Assembly (NCBI GenBank): GCA_024650095.1
Contig: JANKMV010000188.1
Span: 1 to 5,100 of the forward strand
Direction of reading: 5' to 3'
DNA length: 5,100 bases
DNA from: Bacillota bacterium
GTDB taxonomy: Bacteria; Bacillota; Dethiobacteria; Dethiobacterales; Dethiobacteraceae
In this document: positions 4,978 to 5,100 of the stretch, piece after piece
Layout: every line of letters begins with the position of its first letter
How positions within the stretch are numbered: position 1 is the first letter of the stretch
The notes under the pieces: generated by a model
What the model saw: only the letters and a program-made list of their open reading frames with translations
What the model was told of the DNA's origin: nothing
Databases searched by the model: none
Translations under genes and position numbers: made by a program

Positions 4978-5100
4978 TTGACTGAAGACGTGCAAAGGTT
5001 GGTTACCCTCATCAAAGATCTAGCTGAAGACAAGAAGGCCGTTGATCTTACCATTCTTAACATCGGCAAAGTGTCTGTTGTGGCTGATTATTTCATCATT
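4978..5100 (+). CDS. rsfS: ribosomal silencing factor RsfS, N-terminal part (runs off the right edge)
   Basis: The first 41 codons are visible and remain open to the end of the window. RsfS binds ribosomal protein uL14 and blocks joining of the subunits when nutrients are scarce. The fragment has the family pattern: an N-terminal helix (LVTLIKDLAEDKKAVD, 8-23), a strand (LTILNI), then VSVVADYFII (32-41), matching the conserved 'S-x-x-ADYFVI' segment. The start is TTG; TTG codons at 4975 and 4978 are both in frame, and 4978 is chosen because AAGGAGG (4964-4970) then lies 7 nt upstream. That ribosome binding site overlaps the stop codon of the LytR_C gene, a 12-nt gap, so the two are cotranscribed and probably translationally coupled. 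yqeK-(LCP)-rsfS is a conserved order. Confidence 0.9.
   Translation, partial: MTEDVQRLVTLIKDLAEDKKAVDLTILNIGKVSVVADYFII

Overview
The window is a housekeeping gene cluster from an endospore-forming Bacillota, most likely of the Clostridia or Negativicutes type. The evidence is a Spo0B-like phosphotransferase next to obg, strong AAGGAG/GGAGG ribosome binding sites, a TTG start, and the run obg - nadD - yqeK - LytR_C protein - rsfS. In Bacillus subtilis the spo0B-obg and nadD-yqeK-rsfS blocks are separate, and joining them is more typical of clostridial lineages. I cannot name the genus. All genes lie on the + strand.

Region 1 (1-153) is non-coding. It holds a 20-bp palindromic repeat, two smaller hairpins and a duplicated Shine-Dalgarno sequence ahead of spo0B. 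Region 2 (154-3020) is the first transcription unit: spo0B, obg, nadD and a small RRM-type RNA-binding protein gene, closed by a strong intrinsic terminator. The RRM gene is set off from nadD by a 30-nt hairpin that ends one base before its ribosome binding site. Region 3 (3021-3237) is a non-coding spacer with a near-identical inverted copy of the 20-bp repeat, a perfect 14-bp palindrome, an adjoining CcpA cre-like sequence and a consensus -10 box. Region 4 (3238-5100) is the second unit: yqeK, a membrane-anchored protein with a divergent LCP-like domain plus a LytR_C domain, and the first 41 codons of rsfS, which runs off the right edge.

Functionally the cluster joins sporulation phosphorelay (Spo0B), ribosome assembly and silencing (Obg, RsfS), NAD synthesis (NadD), Ap4A breakdown (YqeK), RNA binding (RRM) and an envelope-associated protein. 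No mobile element, CRISPR array, tRNA or rRNA is visible. The parts least explained by standard annotation are the RRM gene with its leader hairpin, the LCP-like protein that has apparently lost catalytic residues, and the palindromic spacer before yqeK.
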